Assembly: GCF_001279725.1 (NCBI RefSeq)
Contig: NZ_LGDE01000125.1
Location: 29,109 to 93,108, forward strand
Length of the DNA: 64,000 bases
Reading direction: 5' to 3'
Origin: Streptomyces sp. WM4235
GTDB taxonomy: Bacteria; Actinomycetota; Actinomycetes; Streptomycetales; Streptomycetaceae
The notes beneath the pieces were generated by a model. That model did no database searches. It saw nothing but the letters and a program-made list of their open reading frames with translations, and was not told the origin of the DNA. Shown piece by piece: positions 24,596 to 33,189 of this stretch; positions within the stretch are counted from its first letter, which is position 1; every line of letters begins with the position of its first letter. A program made the translations under genes and the position numbers.

Positions 24596-25345
24596 ATGGA
24601 TACTTCCGGAACCCAAGGCAGCGACGAGGACACCGGCCGGCGGGCGGCCGTCAAGGCCACCGCACGCGAACTCCTGGTGAAGCTGGGAGCCGGAGGGCTT
24701 TCCCCGGAGGTCGTCGCCCGCGCCGGCGGTCTGTCCGCCCCCGACGTGGAGGCCTTCTTCCCGCACCGGGACGACCTGTTGACCGCGCTGATCATCGACG
24801 CGTACGACGAGTCCGCCGCGGCGATGGAGGAGGCCGATCAGGTCGCCCGGTCGGCCGGGGCGACGGCGGGAGCACGGCTCCTCGCCGTGACGCGGGCGCT
24901 GCGGGGCTGGTCCTTCGACAACTCCGCGGAGTTCACGCTGATCTACGGCTCGCCCGTGCCGGGCTACCACGCTCCGCAGGAGACCGTCCCTCATGCCTCC
25001 CGCACCCCCGCGGTACTGGCCGGCATCGTGCGGTCCGCGTTGGAGGCCGGTGAACTCACCCCGCCGCGGCGGGTGGTGCCCGGGCCGCCGCTGCTGCGCC
25101 CGGAGGCCGTGGCACTGTTCGGGGGCGCGCCCGAGGCCCCGTTCTCGGACCTGATCGAGCGCGGCATCGTGCTGTGGAGCAACCTGATCGGGCTCCTGGT
25201 GTTCCAGGTCTTCAGCCGGACCCACGACAGTGTTCGGGACGAGTCCGCGTACTTCGACTTCGCCATCGCCGTGGCGGCCGAGTCCATCGGGCTGGTGGTC
25301 CCGACGGCCGAGGAAGCGCAGGTCGGCGGGAACACGTCTCCTTGA
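24596..25345 (+). CDS. TetR-family transcriptional regulator (WHG C-terminal type)
   Basis: A 249-residue repressor-like protein. The N-terminal helix-turn-helix spans about residues 16-60 (AAVKATARELLVKLGAGGLS, PEVVARAGGLSAPDVEAFFP, HRDDLLTALI). The C-terminal ligand domain has ALRGWSFDNSAEFTLIYGSP and VPGYHAP, the signature of the TetR_C_13/WHG group. A weak HTH recognition helix (GGLSAPDVEAFFPHRDDLL instead of the usual S-x-x-x-x-Y-Y/H-F) is slightly atypical. The target is unknown; no divergent gene suggests one. The start follows a leaderless promoter. Confidence 0.82.
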   Translation: MDTSGTQGSDEDTGRRAAVKATARELLVKLGAGGLSPEVVARAGGLSAPDVEAFFPHRDDLLTALIIDAYDESAAAMEEADQVARSAGATAGARLLAVTRALRGWSFDNSAEFTLIYGSPVPGYHAPQETVPHASRTPAVLAGIVRSALEAGELTPPRRVVPGPPLLRPEAVALFGGAPEAPFSDLIERGIVLWSNLIGLLVFQVFSRTHDSVRDESAYFDFAIAVAAESIGLVVPTAEEAQVGGNTSP

Positions 25346-25726
25346 CGGACCGACCCACTGACCGGCGGGTCGACCGACCGGCCGGCTGCGCGGCTCGGCG
25401 CGGTCGCGCGGTGGATCCCGACGGTCACGCGCGTGCACGGCGTCGCGGCGCGTCCGCCCGCGCCCGGCCGATCTCCGCGCCTGCCCCCTCTCCCGATCCC
25501 GCGACCGCTCCCGTCCCGTCGCGACCGCCTTCCCCCGCGCACGCACGACCGGCAACCACGGCCCGAGCGGGCGTGGTCAGGCAACCCTGACCAACGCGAG
25601 GTGGCTTCGGACGCCACTCGGCGGCTTCGGCGGGCTGGGCCGCCGGCCGCCGCTCACCGGGGCCGGCCAGGACCCGTGTCCTGAAGGCGGTCCGAACCAC
25701 GGGCCCGACCGCGACGTGTGCTGCGT
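25346..25726. other. Intergenic interval
   Basis: About 380 bases, very GC-rich. CGACCC and GGGTCG (25351-25372) can form a small hairpin just after the TetR stop and may act as a terminator. No gene or clear promoter is seen. Confidence 0.4.
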
Positions 25727-26236
25727 GTGAACACGACATCCTCCGGGCCGCGATCCGCCGCCACGCGGCACGCGCTGCTGCCCCTGCGCCTCTTCCTCGG
25801 CATCACGTTCGTGTACGCCGGCGTCGACAAGCTCCTCGACCCGGCGTTCCTCTCCGCCACCGGCGACGGTTCGATCGGCCAACAGCTCGAAGGCGTGAAG
25901 GGGTCGGCCGCGATTCCGGCACTGGTGGCGGTCGCCCTGAACGACCCGGGTGGCTTCGGCCTCGCGATGGCCCTCGGCGAGACGGCCGTCGGGGTGGGGG
26001 TCCTGGCCGGCCTGCTGACCCGGATCGCCGCCCTCGGGGGCGCCCTGATCTCGCTCTCCCTCTGGCTGACCGTCAGTTGGCAGGCCACCCCGTACTACTA
26101 CGGCAACGACCTGGCCTATCTGATGGCCTGGACCCCTTTGGTCCTCGCGGGCGCACCGACCCTGTCCCTCGACGCGGCGCTGCGTCGGCGGCGCGCCACC
26201 CCCCGGGGCCGGCGGCGCGTCAACCGCCGAGGGTGA
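25727..26236 (+). CDS. DoxX family membrane protein
   Basis: About 169 residues with four membrane spans: LLPLRLFLGITFVYAGVDKL, FGLAMALGETAVGVGVLAGL, LGGALISLSLWLTVSWQATP and YLMAWTPLVLAGAPTLSLDA. RLFLGITFVYAGVDKLLDP is the DoxX/TQO entry helix. Such proteins act in redox homeostasis and detoxification at the membrane, but the exact role is unknown. Two GTG codons (25718, 25727) could start it and neither has a Shine-Dalgarno. The 3' end overlaps the convergent ligase gene by 17 bases. Confidence 0.78.
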   Translation: MNTTSSGPRSAATRHALLPLRLFLGITFVYAGVDKLLDPAFLSATGDGSIGQQLEGVKGSAAIPALVAVALNDPGGFGLAMALGETAVGVGVLAGLLTRIAALGGALISLSLWLTVSWQATPYYYGNDLAYLMAWTPLVLAGAPTLSLDAALRRRRATPRGRRRVNRRG

Positions 26237-27329
26237 GGCGCGCGCACCGGGTGACCACGGCGGCGAGGTCCCCCTCGTCGCGCAGGAGGGCGCGCTGCAC
26301 CCGGGCCCCGGTCCCGCGCTCCTGGAGTTCGACCAGGCCGGCCCGGACGCGTTCGGCGTCCCCGTTCTCCTCCAGGGCGTCCCGTACGTGTTCGTACAAC
26401 GCCCACACGACGTCCTCGGGAGGGGTCTGCGACAGGGTGGCCGGGTGGATCAGGGGGCCGTCGAGCCCGGATCGGGCGGCCCGCCACGCGGCCAGCCGGA
26501 GCAGGGCGGTGTCGACCCGGGAGGGGGGCTCTCCTGCCTGCCAGGCCCGGGAGGCCGTGTCCACCAGCCCGCGGGTCAGTGCCGCCAGCAGTACGGGCGT
26601 GGCCGCGTCCAGGCAGACGTCCGCCACCCGGATCTCCACCGTGGGGTAGGAGGCGGCCAGCCGGGCGTCGAAGTAGATCATGCCCTCGTCGCGGAGGGCT
26701 CCGGTCGCGAGCATGGCGCGGACCCGCTCGTGGTAGCGGTCGGCCGAGCCGAAGACGCTCACCGGTCCCGCGGAGGGCCACCGGTTCCAGACCCTGCTGC
26801 GATAGCTCCCGTAGCCGCTGTCCTCTCCCTGCCAGAAGGGCGAGTTCGCGCTCAGGGCGGTCAGGACGGACAGCCAGGGGCGGATCCGGTCGAGGACCGC
26901 CACGCCCTCCTCGTCGGAGTCCACCGAGACGTGCACGTGGCAGCCGCAGGTCAGCTGCTCCTGTGCCGTCAGGCCGAACTGCCGGCCGATCCACTGGTAC
27001 CGCTCCCCCAGGCTCAGCGAGGGCTCCACCCGTGTAGGGCAGGTGGCGAGGGCGGCGGCGACGACACCCGCGGCCTCCGCGTGCCGGGCGGCCTCGGCGC
27101 GCCACCGGAGGATCTCCTCCGCGAGCTCGCCCATCATCGTCACCGGTTTGGTGGCGAATTCGACCTGCTGCTTGTGGAGTTCCTTCTCCAGCGGGATCTC
27201 GCCGTCGGCTCCCGCCGCACGGCCCCCTGTCCTGATCGCGGAGGCCAGCACCGCGCCGGCCGATGCGGCGGGTTCACCGGTCCGCGGATCGACGAGCAGC
27301 AGTTCTTCCTCTACGCCGACACTGCGCAT
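26220..27329 (-). CDS. YbdK-family carboxylate-amine ligase (GCS2-like)
   Basis: A 369-residue ATP-dependent ligase. It starts MRSVGVEEELLLVDPRTGEP, the nucleotide/Mg-binding strand of the GCS2 fold. EKELHKQQVEFATKPV, CGCHVHVSVDSDEEGVAVLD and VEIRVADVC follow, the last two holding family-conserved acidic and basic residues. Relatives include E. coli YbdK, which has weak glutamate-cysteine ligase activity, and actinobacterial enzymes of unknown substrate. The length fits the family (360-380). The ATG is at 27327-27329. The end overlaps the DoxX gene in a convergent arrangement. Confidence 0.85.
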   Translation of the reverse strand: MRSVGVEEELLLVDPRTGEPAASAGAVLASAIRTGGRAAGADGEIPLEKELHKQQVEFATKPVTMMGELAEEILRWRAEAARHAEAAGVVAAALATCPTRVEPSLSLGERYQWIGRQFGLTAQEQLTCGCHVHVSVDSDEEGVAVLDRIRPWLSVLTALSANSPFWQGEDSGYGSYRSRVWNRWPSAGPVSVFGSADRYHERVRAMLATGALRDEGMIYFDARLAASYPTVEIRVADVCLDAATPVLLAALTRGLVDTASRAWQAGEPPSRVDTALLRLAAWRAARSGLDGPLIHPATLSQTPPEDVVWALYEHVRDALEENGDAERVRAGLVELQERGTGARVQRALLRDEGDLAAVVTRCARLTLGG

Positions 27330-27504
27330 ACGGGCCCTTTCGCTGGTTCCTCGTCCGACGTCTGCCCACTTCCCCGGTGAGCACGCTCCCCGGGCCGGCC
27401 CCCGGCCCTCGCCTTTCGCCGGGCATTTCGCCCGGGTTTGAATTCCTCCGAAGGGAGCATTCGGCGAACGTAGGAAATTCATCGGAGCCCGGAGAGGCAA
27501 CACC

Positions 27505-27771
27505 ATGGGAATCATCGCCTGGATCATCATCGGACTGCTTGCGGGAATGATCGCGAAGGCGCTCATGCCCGGCAGGGATCCCGGCGGCTTCTTCGTCACC
27601 ATCCTGATCGGCATCGCCGGTGGTCTGCTCGGCGGCTGGCTGGGGAAGGTGTTGTTCGGGGTCGACTCGATCGACGGCTTCTTCGACCTCTCGACCTGGA
27701 TCGCGGCCGTCGTCGGCTCGATGATCCTGCTGCTCGTCTACCGCCTTGTCACGGGCGGCCGACGACGCTGA
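27505..27771 (+). CDS. GlsB/YeaQ/YmgE family stress membrane protein
   Basis: An 88-residue membrane protein with MGIIAWIIIGLLAGMIAKAL at its start, then GGFFVTILIGIAGGLLGGWL and WIAAVVGSMILLLVYRLV. The repeated G-x-x-x-G helices and length match the transglycosylase-associated (GlsB/YeaQ/YmgE) family, small envelope proteins induced by general stress. GGAGAG precedes the ATG. It is followed 59 bases later by the hemerythrin gene and may share its promoter. Confidence 0.88.
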   Translation: MGIIAWIIIGLLAGMIAKALMPGRDPGGFFVTILIGIAGGLLGGWLGKVLFGVDSIDGFFDLSTWIAAVVGSMILLLVYRLVTGGRRR

Positions 27772-27830
27772 CCTGCGGCCCTGGGCCGCGAGAACCACGC
27801 CGGGCACGACAGAACAGGCAGGAGCACGCC

Positions 27831-28337
27831 ATGACGGCGAATCACGATGTAGTCGCGGTGATTCTGAAGGACCACCGCACCATGGAGGAACTGTTTCGCC
27901 GCATGCGGAGCGTGGAGGCCGACCGCGCCGAGGCGTTGAAGAAGTTCTCCGCACTGCTGATCGCGCACGCCGAGGCCGAGGAATCCGAGGTGTACGGGGC
28001 GCTGAAGCGGTTCAAGAACGTGGACGACGAGGAAGTGGAACACGGCGCCGAGGAGCACACCGAGGGCAACGAGGCGTTGCTGGCCCTCCTGGAGGTCGCC
28101 GACGTCGGATCCGAGGAATGGGACGAGCGCCTCGAGGACCTGTCGAAGGCGGTGTCGCACCACATCGACGAGGAGGAGCGGACGATCCTCAACGGTGCCA
28201 GGGAGAACGTCCCGGACGAACGCCGGGCCGAGCTGGGTGTCGCGTTCCTGCGCGAGCGGGAGAAGCAGCTGGCGGCGGACTGCGGCAGCATCGAGAACGT
28301 ACGGGCCGTCCTGCACGCCCACGGCGAGGCCGGATGA
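27831..28337 (+). CDS. hemerythrin-domain protein
   Basis: A 168-residue helical protein with a hemerythrin-like (HHE) iron-binding pattern. DHRTMEELFRRM carries the first His-x-x-x-Glu. LLIAHAEAEESEVYGALKRF supplies the second His-Glu set, EHTEGNEALLALLE the third and AVSHHIDEEERTIL the fourth. Such proteins bind a di-iron centre for oxygen, NO or peroxide sensing or iron buffering. A GCAGGAG ribosome-binding site supports the start. The stop overlaps the next gene's ATG (ATGA). Confidence 0.88.
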   Translation: MTANHDVVAVILKDHRTMEELFRRMRSVEADRAEALKKFSALLIAHAEAEESEVYGALKRFKNVDDEEVEHGAEEHTEGNEALLALLEVADVGSEEWDERLEDLSKAVSHHIDEEERTILNGARENVPDERRAELGVAFLREREKQLAADCGSIENVRAVLHAHGEAG

Positions 28338-28810
28338 CCGGCGGCCGCATACCGGGCGGGGCGTCGGGCAGGCGCGGCCCCATGGACGATTCCACACAGC
28401 ACACCACCGAGTACCGCGTCACCGTCGACGGTGAGCGCTTCACCTGCGAGGACGCGCAGGGGCTGGGTCCCCAGGGGGACGGCGGCCTGCCGGGGCAGGA
28501 GCTGACCGTGACGCTCACCGGCTGCGTCCTGACCGACACCCCGAAGGCCCTCGCCTGGGCGCTCGGCCGGGAGCCGGACGGGCAGCGCTCCGTCCGGATC
28601 GACGCCACGACGGCGAACGGCCGCGACGTGGTCACCGCCTGGGAGCTCACGGACGCTGCCCCGACCGGGACCGACGATTCCAGCGGCACGGCGTCGAACC
28701 ACGAGACGCGCATCCAGCGGCTGACGCTGCACGCCGCGAAGATCACCCCGGTGTTGCGCGACGAGGACCGGTACCAGGACGCCGGAGGCACTCCCCCTCA
28801 CCGAGGCTGA
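28334..28810 (+). CDS. hypothetical protein coupled to hemerythrin gene
   Basis: A 159-residue protein whose ATG overlaps the hemerythrin stop. The folded part seems to start near residue 25 (TEYRVTVDGERFTCEDAQGL) and continues with ELTVTLTGCVLTDTPKALAW and SVRIDATTANGRDVVTAWEL, a beta-rich pattern. No signal peptide or domain is recognised. An internal ATG at 28382 (MDDSTQHTT) is a possible alternative start. A strong terminator follows at 28826-28873. Confidence 0.65.
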   Translation: MTGGRIPGGASGRRGPMDDSTQHTTEYRVTVDGERFTCEDAQGLGPQGDGGLPGQELTVTLTGCVLTDTPKALAWALGREPDGQRSVRIDATTANGRDVVTAWELTDAAPTGTDDSSGTASNHETRIQRLTLHAAKITPVLRDEDRYQDAGGTPPHRG

Positions 28811-28825
28811 ACCGCCCGACCCCCC

Positions 28826-28873
28826 GGGGCGGCTGTCGGCACCGACCACACGGCCGGCGCCGACAGCCGCCCC
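28826..28873 (+). terminator. Perfect 15-base-pair hairpin terminator
   Basis: GGGGCGGCTGTCGGC and GCCGACAGCCGCCCC flank an 18-base loop, starting 15 bases after the stop of the previous gene. It should separate the stress operon from the downstream transporter. Confidence 0.8.
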
Positions 28874-29008
28874 GTCGTCGTGGTGCGCGAGCCGCGGCCC
28901 GTCCCGTCACACGGTCGGACCTGCCGACATGCCGAGTGTCGCGCCGGCCCGAAGAATCAGAGGCCGCTGTGGTTCGGCACGGCGCACCCGGGCAGAGAGG
29001 TCGACACG

Positions 29009-30574
29009 ATGGCAGGACCGTCCCGCCGCCCGCAGCCCCCACGCAGCGGTCACGCGTCGACCGATCGGCTGCTCCGTACCCTGCTCCGGCGCCGTAAGAA
29101 GGCCCTGACCAGCGAGGACGTATCGGTCGCCGACCAGCCGCAGGTACGTCGGGCCGTCACCGCGGCCGCCCTGGGCAACACCATGGAGTGGTTCGACTTC
29201 GGCGTCTACGCCTACCTGGCCGGAACCATGGGCAAGGTCTTCTTCCCGTCGAGTTCCCCGGGCGCCCAAGTCGTCTCGACGTTCGCGACCTTCGCCGCCG
29301 CCTTCCTGGTCCGACCCCTCGGCGGCCTGGTGTTCGGCCCGCTCGGCGACCGGATCGGCCGGCAGAAGGTGCTCGCGGCGACGATGATCATGATGGCGGC
29401 CAGTACGTTCGCCGTCGGATTCCTCCCGACGTACGCGTCCGTCGGGTTCGTCGCCCCCCTGCTGCTCCTGGTCTGCCGGCTGGTCCAGGGCTTCTCCACG
29501 GGCGGCGAGTACGCCGGCGCGACCACCTACATCGCCGAGTACGCGCCGGACAGACGCCGGGGATTCCTGGGCAGCTGGCTCGACTTCGGCACGTTCGTCG
29601 GCTACGCCATGGGCTCCGGCCTGGTCACGATCCTCACCCTCGTCATGGGCTCGGACGGCCTGGAGGACTGGGGCTGGCGCATCCCCTTCTTCATCGCGGG
29701 CCCCCTGGGTCTGATCGGCCTGTACATGCGTCTGAAGCTGGAGGAGACCCCGGCCTTCAAGAAGGAGGCGGCCTACGCGGCGGCCGAAGGGGAGGCGGTC
29801 GCGGAGGCCCCCGCGACCGGCAGGGGAAACCTCAAGGAGATCTTCACGCGTCACTGGCACGCGGTGCTCATCTGCATGGGGCTGGTCCTGCTCTACAACG
29901 TCACGAACTACATGGTGACGTCGTACCTGCCCACGTACATGACCGTCACCCTGGGCGAGAACGACACCACGGCCCAATTGCTGGTCCTCGGGACGATGCT
30001 GCTCGTGGTCCTGACGATCACGACCGTGGGCCACACCTCGGACCGCTGGGGCCGCAGACCGGTGTTCCTCGCGGGCAGCGTCGCCCTCGTGGCCCTGGCC
30101 ATTCCGGCGTTCCTGCTGATCCGGGAGGGCGGGATCCTGTTGCCGGCCGTGGGCTGCGCGATCCTCGGATTGCTGCTCGTCTGCTTCGCGGGGACGGCCG
30201 CGTCCACGCTGCCGGCGCTGTTCCCCACCCGCCTGCGCTACGCGGCGCTGTCCATCGCCTTCAACATCTCGGTGTCACTGTTCGGCGGTACGACGCCGCT
30301 GTTCACCTCGGCACTCGTGGAGGCCACCGGCAACGACATGGTCCCGGCGTACTACCTGATGGTGGCGGGCGTCATCGGTTTCGTGTCGACGCTGTTCCTC
30401 CACGAGACGGCGGGAAAGCCGCTGCGCGGCTCCGGTCCCATGGTCGAGACGCCCGACGAGGCGGACGCGCTGGTGGCCCGCAGCCGCACGGCGGCCGGCC
30501 GGCAGGCCAGGGACATCTGGATCCGACTGCGTCATCCCTGGGCCCGCCACACACCGCGCGACCGGGACACGTGA
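29009..30574 (+). CDS. MHS-family MFS transporter (ProP-like osmolyte/carboxylate symporter)
   Basis: A 521-residue major facilitator of the metabolite:H+ symporter subfamily. ALGNTMEWFDFGVYAYLAG is the classic MHS helix-1 motif and GPLGDRIGRQKVL is motif A. CRLVQGFSTGGEYAGATTYI is the ProP/ShiA-type helix-4 block and AEYAPDRRRGFLGSWLDFG the helix 4-5 loop. DRWGRRPVFL is the second motif A in the C-terminal half. ProP-type members import glycine betaine or proline, others citrate or ketoglutarate. The presence of ectoine genes nearby makes an osmolyte role attractive but unproven. Unusually long N- and C-terminal cytoplasmic tails are present. Confidence 0.85.
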   Translation: MAGPSRRPQPPRSGHASTDRLLRTLLRRRKKALTSEDVSVADQPQVRRAVTAAALGNTMEWFDFGVYAYLAGTMGKVFFPSSSPGAQVVSTFATFAAAFLVRPLGGLVFGPLGDRIGRQKVLAATMIMMAASTFAVGFLPTYASVGFVAPLLLLVCRLVQGFSTGGEYAGATTYIAEYAPDRRRGFLGSWLDFGTFVGYAMGSGLVTILTLVMGSDGLEDWGWRIPFFIAGPLGLIGLYMRLKLEETPAFKKEAAYAAAEGEAVAEAPATGRGNLKEIFTRHWHAVLICMGLVLLYNVTNYMVTSYLPTYMTVTLGENDTTAQLLVLGTMLLVVLTITTVGHTSDRWGRRPVFLAGSVALVALAIPAFLLIREGGILLPAVGCAILGLLLVCFAGTAASTLPALFPTRLRYAALSIAFNISVSLFGGTTPLFTSALVEATGNDMVPAYYLMVAGVIGFVSTLFLHETAGKPLRGSGPMVETPDEADALVARSRTAAGRQARDIWIRLRHPWARHTPRDRDT

Positions 30575-30611
30575 CCCCTCAAGGCCGCCGTGTCCGGTGC
30601 GCGATCGTGGT

Positions 30612-31163
30612 TCAGCCGTGCGTGTCCGCCTGGAGGGGAACGCCGTCGAGGAGGGCGGCGGCGGGGGCCGACGCGGTCGGCAGCGTGCTCGGCGCCGGAG
30701 CGGGGGCGGGCAGCCCGGTCGTCAGGCGCACCACGTCGACCTCCGCCCAGACCACCTTGCCGTGGGCGTGGGCCTGGGCGTCCCAACGGTCCGAGAGGCG
30801 CCGCACTATGTACAGGCCGTGGCCTCCCGGTGTCGCCCCCTGCTGCCTGGGACGAGGGCGCGGCAGTTCGGTCTCCCCGTCGAAGACCTCGATGCGCAGG
30901 ACGTCGCCCGCGGCCGCGATCACGAACTCCTGGCACCCGCCGGCGTGCATGACGGCATTGGTCAGCAGCTCGGACACGATGAGCAGGACGTCCTCGGCGG
31001 TCTCGTGACCGTCCCATCCCCAGTCACGCAGGGCTTCCCGGGTGAAATCTCGTCCCTTGGCGACCTGGCCGCGGGTCCCGCTCAGCGCGAGGCGCCGGCG
31101 CTGGGTCACGGCCTTGGTGTCCGCGCGCAGCGGATCGCCGGTCTCCGGTCCGATGGGCGTCAC
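30612..31163 (-). CDS. RsbW-like ATP-binding regulatory protein
   Basis: A 183-residue GHKL ATPase. VLLIVSELLTNAVMHAGGCQ is the N-box, VFDGETELPRPRPRQQG the G1 region and GGHGLYIVRRLSDRW the G2 loop. A disordered Pro/Ala tail follows. There is no dimerisation/phosphotransfer domain, so this is an anti-sigma-type serine kinase rather than a two-component kinase. The GTG at 31161-31163 has GGGGGTGAGA upstream. It lies just downstream of a STAS gene on the same strand, the usual partner of such kinases. Confidence 0.8.
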   Translation of the reverse strand: MTPIGPETGDPLRADTKAVTQRRRLALSGTRGQVAKGRDFTREALRDWGWDGHETAEDVLLIVSELLTNAVMHAGGCQEFVIAAAGDVLRIEVFDGETELPRPRPRQQGATPGGHGLYIVRRLSDRWDAQAHAHGKVVWAEVDVVRLTTGLPAPAPAPSTLPTASAPAAALLDGVPLQADTHG

Positions 31164-31315
31164 TGTGGTCTCACCCCCTGGGGCACTCGTCTTGTCGTTG
31201 ATGTCGTACTCCTGCCGTCCTGGCCCGGTAAAAGTCCGGATCGACCGTTTCGGTGTCCCAGACCCCGCGCATACCCGCCCTGTCCTCTTGAACACCTCGG
31301 ATGCGGGTGCCGGTC

Positions 31316-31331
31316 CCCCTCCTGGGAGGGG
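31316..31331. terminator. Small hairpin between the STAS and HATPase genes
   Basis: CCCCTCC and GGAGGGG almost touch, so the loop is tight; flanking CCGGT/ACGG may add weak pairing. It could reduce read-through from the STAS gene into the HATPase gene. Confidence 0.35.
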
Positions 31332-31360
31332 TCACGGCAGGTGCGAGGCGGTGACGGGGT

Positions 31361-31780
31361 TCATCCCGTGGCGAGGGCTTCCGGCACGGTGCGGCTGATG
31401 GTGAAGACGCCGTCCGCGCCGGTGAGCTGGAGCAGTCTCGACAACTGGTCGGTGGGCGCCGCCAGTCGCAGCGCGATGCCCTCCCGTTCGGTGTCCAGCC
31501 GCAGGCTCAGCAGCAGGTTGAGGCCCGAGGAGTCGCAGAAGCCGACCCCCGAGAGGTCGATCACCAGCCGGGACGGGCCCGACCCGATCGCCTCGTCCAG
31601 GACGGGCTGGACGGATCCCAGGCTGTCGAGGTCGAGGTCTCCGGAGAGCGCGCACACCACGGCGTCCGGCTCGCTGTGCCGGAGTTCGGCCCGCCGCGGC
31701 TCGACCGTCTCGTTGTCGGCGCGGGGCGGCACGTCACTGTCCCCTAGGTCGCGAGTTCCCACGTCAGCCTTCCGATGCAC
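31361..31780 (-). CDS. STAS-domain anti-sigma factor antagonist (RsbV-like)
   Basis: A 139-residue protein. A 30-residue unstructured N-terminus precedes a STAS domain: VVCALSGDLDLDSLGSVQPV, then SRLVIDLSGVGFCDSSGLNL. The serine in the CDSSGL loop is the position phosphorylated by RsbW-type kinases in SpoIIAA/RsbV. Unphosphorylated protein would sequester an anti-sigma kinase. The neighbouring HATPase genes on both sides (30612, 31845) and the sigma gene at 33190 are its logical partners. Confidence 0.85.
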   Translation of the reverse strand: MHRKADVGTRDLGDSDVPPRADNETVEPRRAELRHSEPDAVVCALSGDLDLDSLGSVQPVLDEAIGSGPSRLVIDLSGVGFCDSSGLNLLLSLRLDTEREGIALRLAAPTDQLSRLLQLTGADGVFTISRTVPEALATG

Positions 31781-31844
31781 TGTCTTTTCCGTTGCGCGTG
31801 TTCGCGTCTGAACTCTACAGCCGGTTCGTCACTCTTGGTCGTGC

Positions 31845-32807
31845 TCATGACTGTCGGTTGATCGTCATGTGGAGGCGCAGGACGAGTCCGGTGTCGAGGG
31901 CCCTGACCTCGACGAGGTCGCACAGCTGGTGGATCATCCACAGGCCGCGCCCCCCGTTGCCGGAGGACAGGGCGGGGCGGGAGCGACCGGCGAGCGGGTC
32001 GCGGAGCCGGCCGCCGTCGCCGACCTCCGCGACCACGTCTCCCCCGGGTGTGGTCCACAGGCGCAGCCGTCCCTTCCCGCCACCGTGGGCGACCGAGTTG
32101 GCGGCCGCCTCGCTGATGGCGAGGATCAGGTCGTCGCGCCGCTCCGCGTCGAGCGCGGTCCGCCGGGCCCAGGCCTGCGCGTGTTCGCGTACGTCGGCGA
32201 GCCGGCCCGCCGTGTAGTCGACGAGGACGGCCTCCGCGGGGGGTTCGGGCAGCGGGAGGTCGCAGTCGGCGCAGACGACGGCGGCGTCGGTGTAGGCGGG
32301 GCTGGCGGACTCCCGGCCGGACTCGATCAGGGTGGGGTGGGTGCGCCGGGCGTCGGCGACCACCTCGGGGGCCAGCGCGCTCGTGTCGTACGGGCAGAGG
32401 ATGGTCGCGGACCGGTGCGCGAAGGCGGTGTTGATGAGCGCCTCGTGGCGGGTGGCCTCCAGGACCTCGGCCCGGGAACGGCCCGGCCAGATCGGCTCGC
32501 CCACGATCCGCGCGGTGCGCCCCGGGTGCCGGTCGGCGAACCCCTGGAGGGCGGCGAGGATGCGTCCGGGGTTGCGGCCCAGCTCCGTCATGTCCACGCC
32601 GTCGATGTGGTCGGCGTCGGAGCCCAGGTACCGGCGCAGCCCGTCCAGGCTCGGGCCCGGCACGGCGACGAGGACCGGCTCGTCGGCGGCGAGTGCCGTG
32701 CGGACGAAGTCGCCCACGCCGGCCGTGTATTCCTCGGGGCCCCGGTAGAAGAGGGCGGGGTGGACGAAGGCTCCGGGGGTGGCCGTCGGGGAGGTCGTGG
32801 CGGTCAT
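31845..32807 (-). CDS. MEDS-HATPase anti-sigma/sensor protein
   Basis: A 320-residue two-domain protein. The N-terminal MEDS (DcmR-type sensory) domain spans about residues 14-170 (HPALFYRGPEEYTAGVGDFV, VPGPSLDGLRRYLG, ARIVGEPIWPGRSRAEVLE, INTAFAHRSATILCPYD). The C-terminal GHKL ATPase has DDLILAISEAAANSVAHGGG as N-box and GGRGLWMIHQLCDLVEVRAL as G2. This fusion is common in Streptomyces and is thought to be a ligand-responsive anti-sigma kinase. Its ATG overlaps the stop of the small upstream ORF (ATGA). Confidence 0.85.
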   Translation of the reverse strand: MTATTSPTATPGAFVHPALFYRGPEEYTAGVGDFVRTALAADEPVLVAVPGPSLDGLRRYLGSDADHIDGVDMTELGRNPGRILAALQGFADRHPGRTARIVGEPIWPGRSRAEVLEATRHEALINTAFAHRSATILCPYDTSALAPEVVADARRTHPTLIESGRESASPAYTDAAVVCADCDLPLPEPPAEAVLVDYTAGRLADVREHAQAWARRTALDAERRDDLILAISEAAANSVAHGGGKGRLRLWTTPGGDVVAEVGDGGRLRDPLAGRSRPALSSGNGGRGLWMIHQLCDLVEVRALDTGLVLRLHMTINRQS

Positions 32808-33058
32808 GAGATGACCTCACGGGCGTCGAGGTCTCCGCCGCCGGCGAATCGTATGCCCGGTCGGTCGCGCGGGGGTGCGGCGCCCAGCGGCGTTCCCGAC
32901 GTTCGCGGCCGGCCCACGCGGCGCACCACGGCCTCGGCCCACGCCGCGTCGTCCTCGTGGGAGAGGAGCGCGTGCTCGCCGGCAGCGCCGGGTGAGCAGG
33001 GCCGGCGGTGGTGGGGTGAAGGCACGCGCTTCCCTCGTAGGCGGGACGGAATCGACAT
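32804..33058 (-). CDS. small hypothetical protein overlapping the MEDS gene start
   Basis: An 84-residue basic protein (MSIPSRLRGKRVPSPHHRRP, then EHALLSHEDDAAWAEAVVRR, ending DLDAREVIS). Its stop overlaps the ATG of the MEDS-HATPase gene, which suggests translational coupling or a leader-like role. No domain is recognised, and the Arg/Pro-rich start lowers confidence. It could instead be untranslated leader. Confidence 0.4.
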   Translation of the reverse strand: MSIPSRLRGKRVPSPHHRRPCSPGAAGEHALLSHEDDAAWAEAVVRRVGRPRTSGTPLGAAPPRDRPGIRFAGGGDLDAREVIS

Positions 33059-33142
33059 CGACTGACGCAAGGATTCTACCGGCGCCGTGGACTCCTCGAC
33101 GTGGGTCCGTCGAACACGGCCGGGCCGGCCGGACACACGGAA

Positions 33143-33178
33143 GGGCGGCACCGCCGGAAGGGTCCGGGGGTGCCGCCC
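33143..33178 (-). terminator. Hairpin terminator downstream of the sigma gene
   Basis: GGGCGGCACC and GGTGCCGCCC are separated by 16 bases. The structure begins 11 bases after the minus-strand stop at 33190 and separates the sigma gene from the MEDS operon. Confidence 0.7.
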
Positions 33179-33189
33179 GCAAGGCGGGT

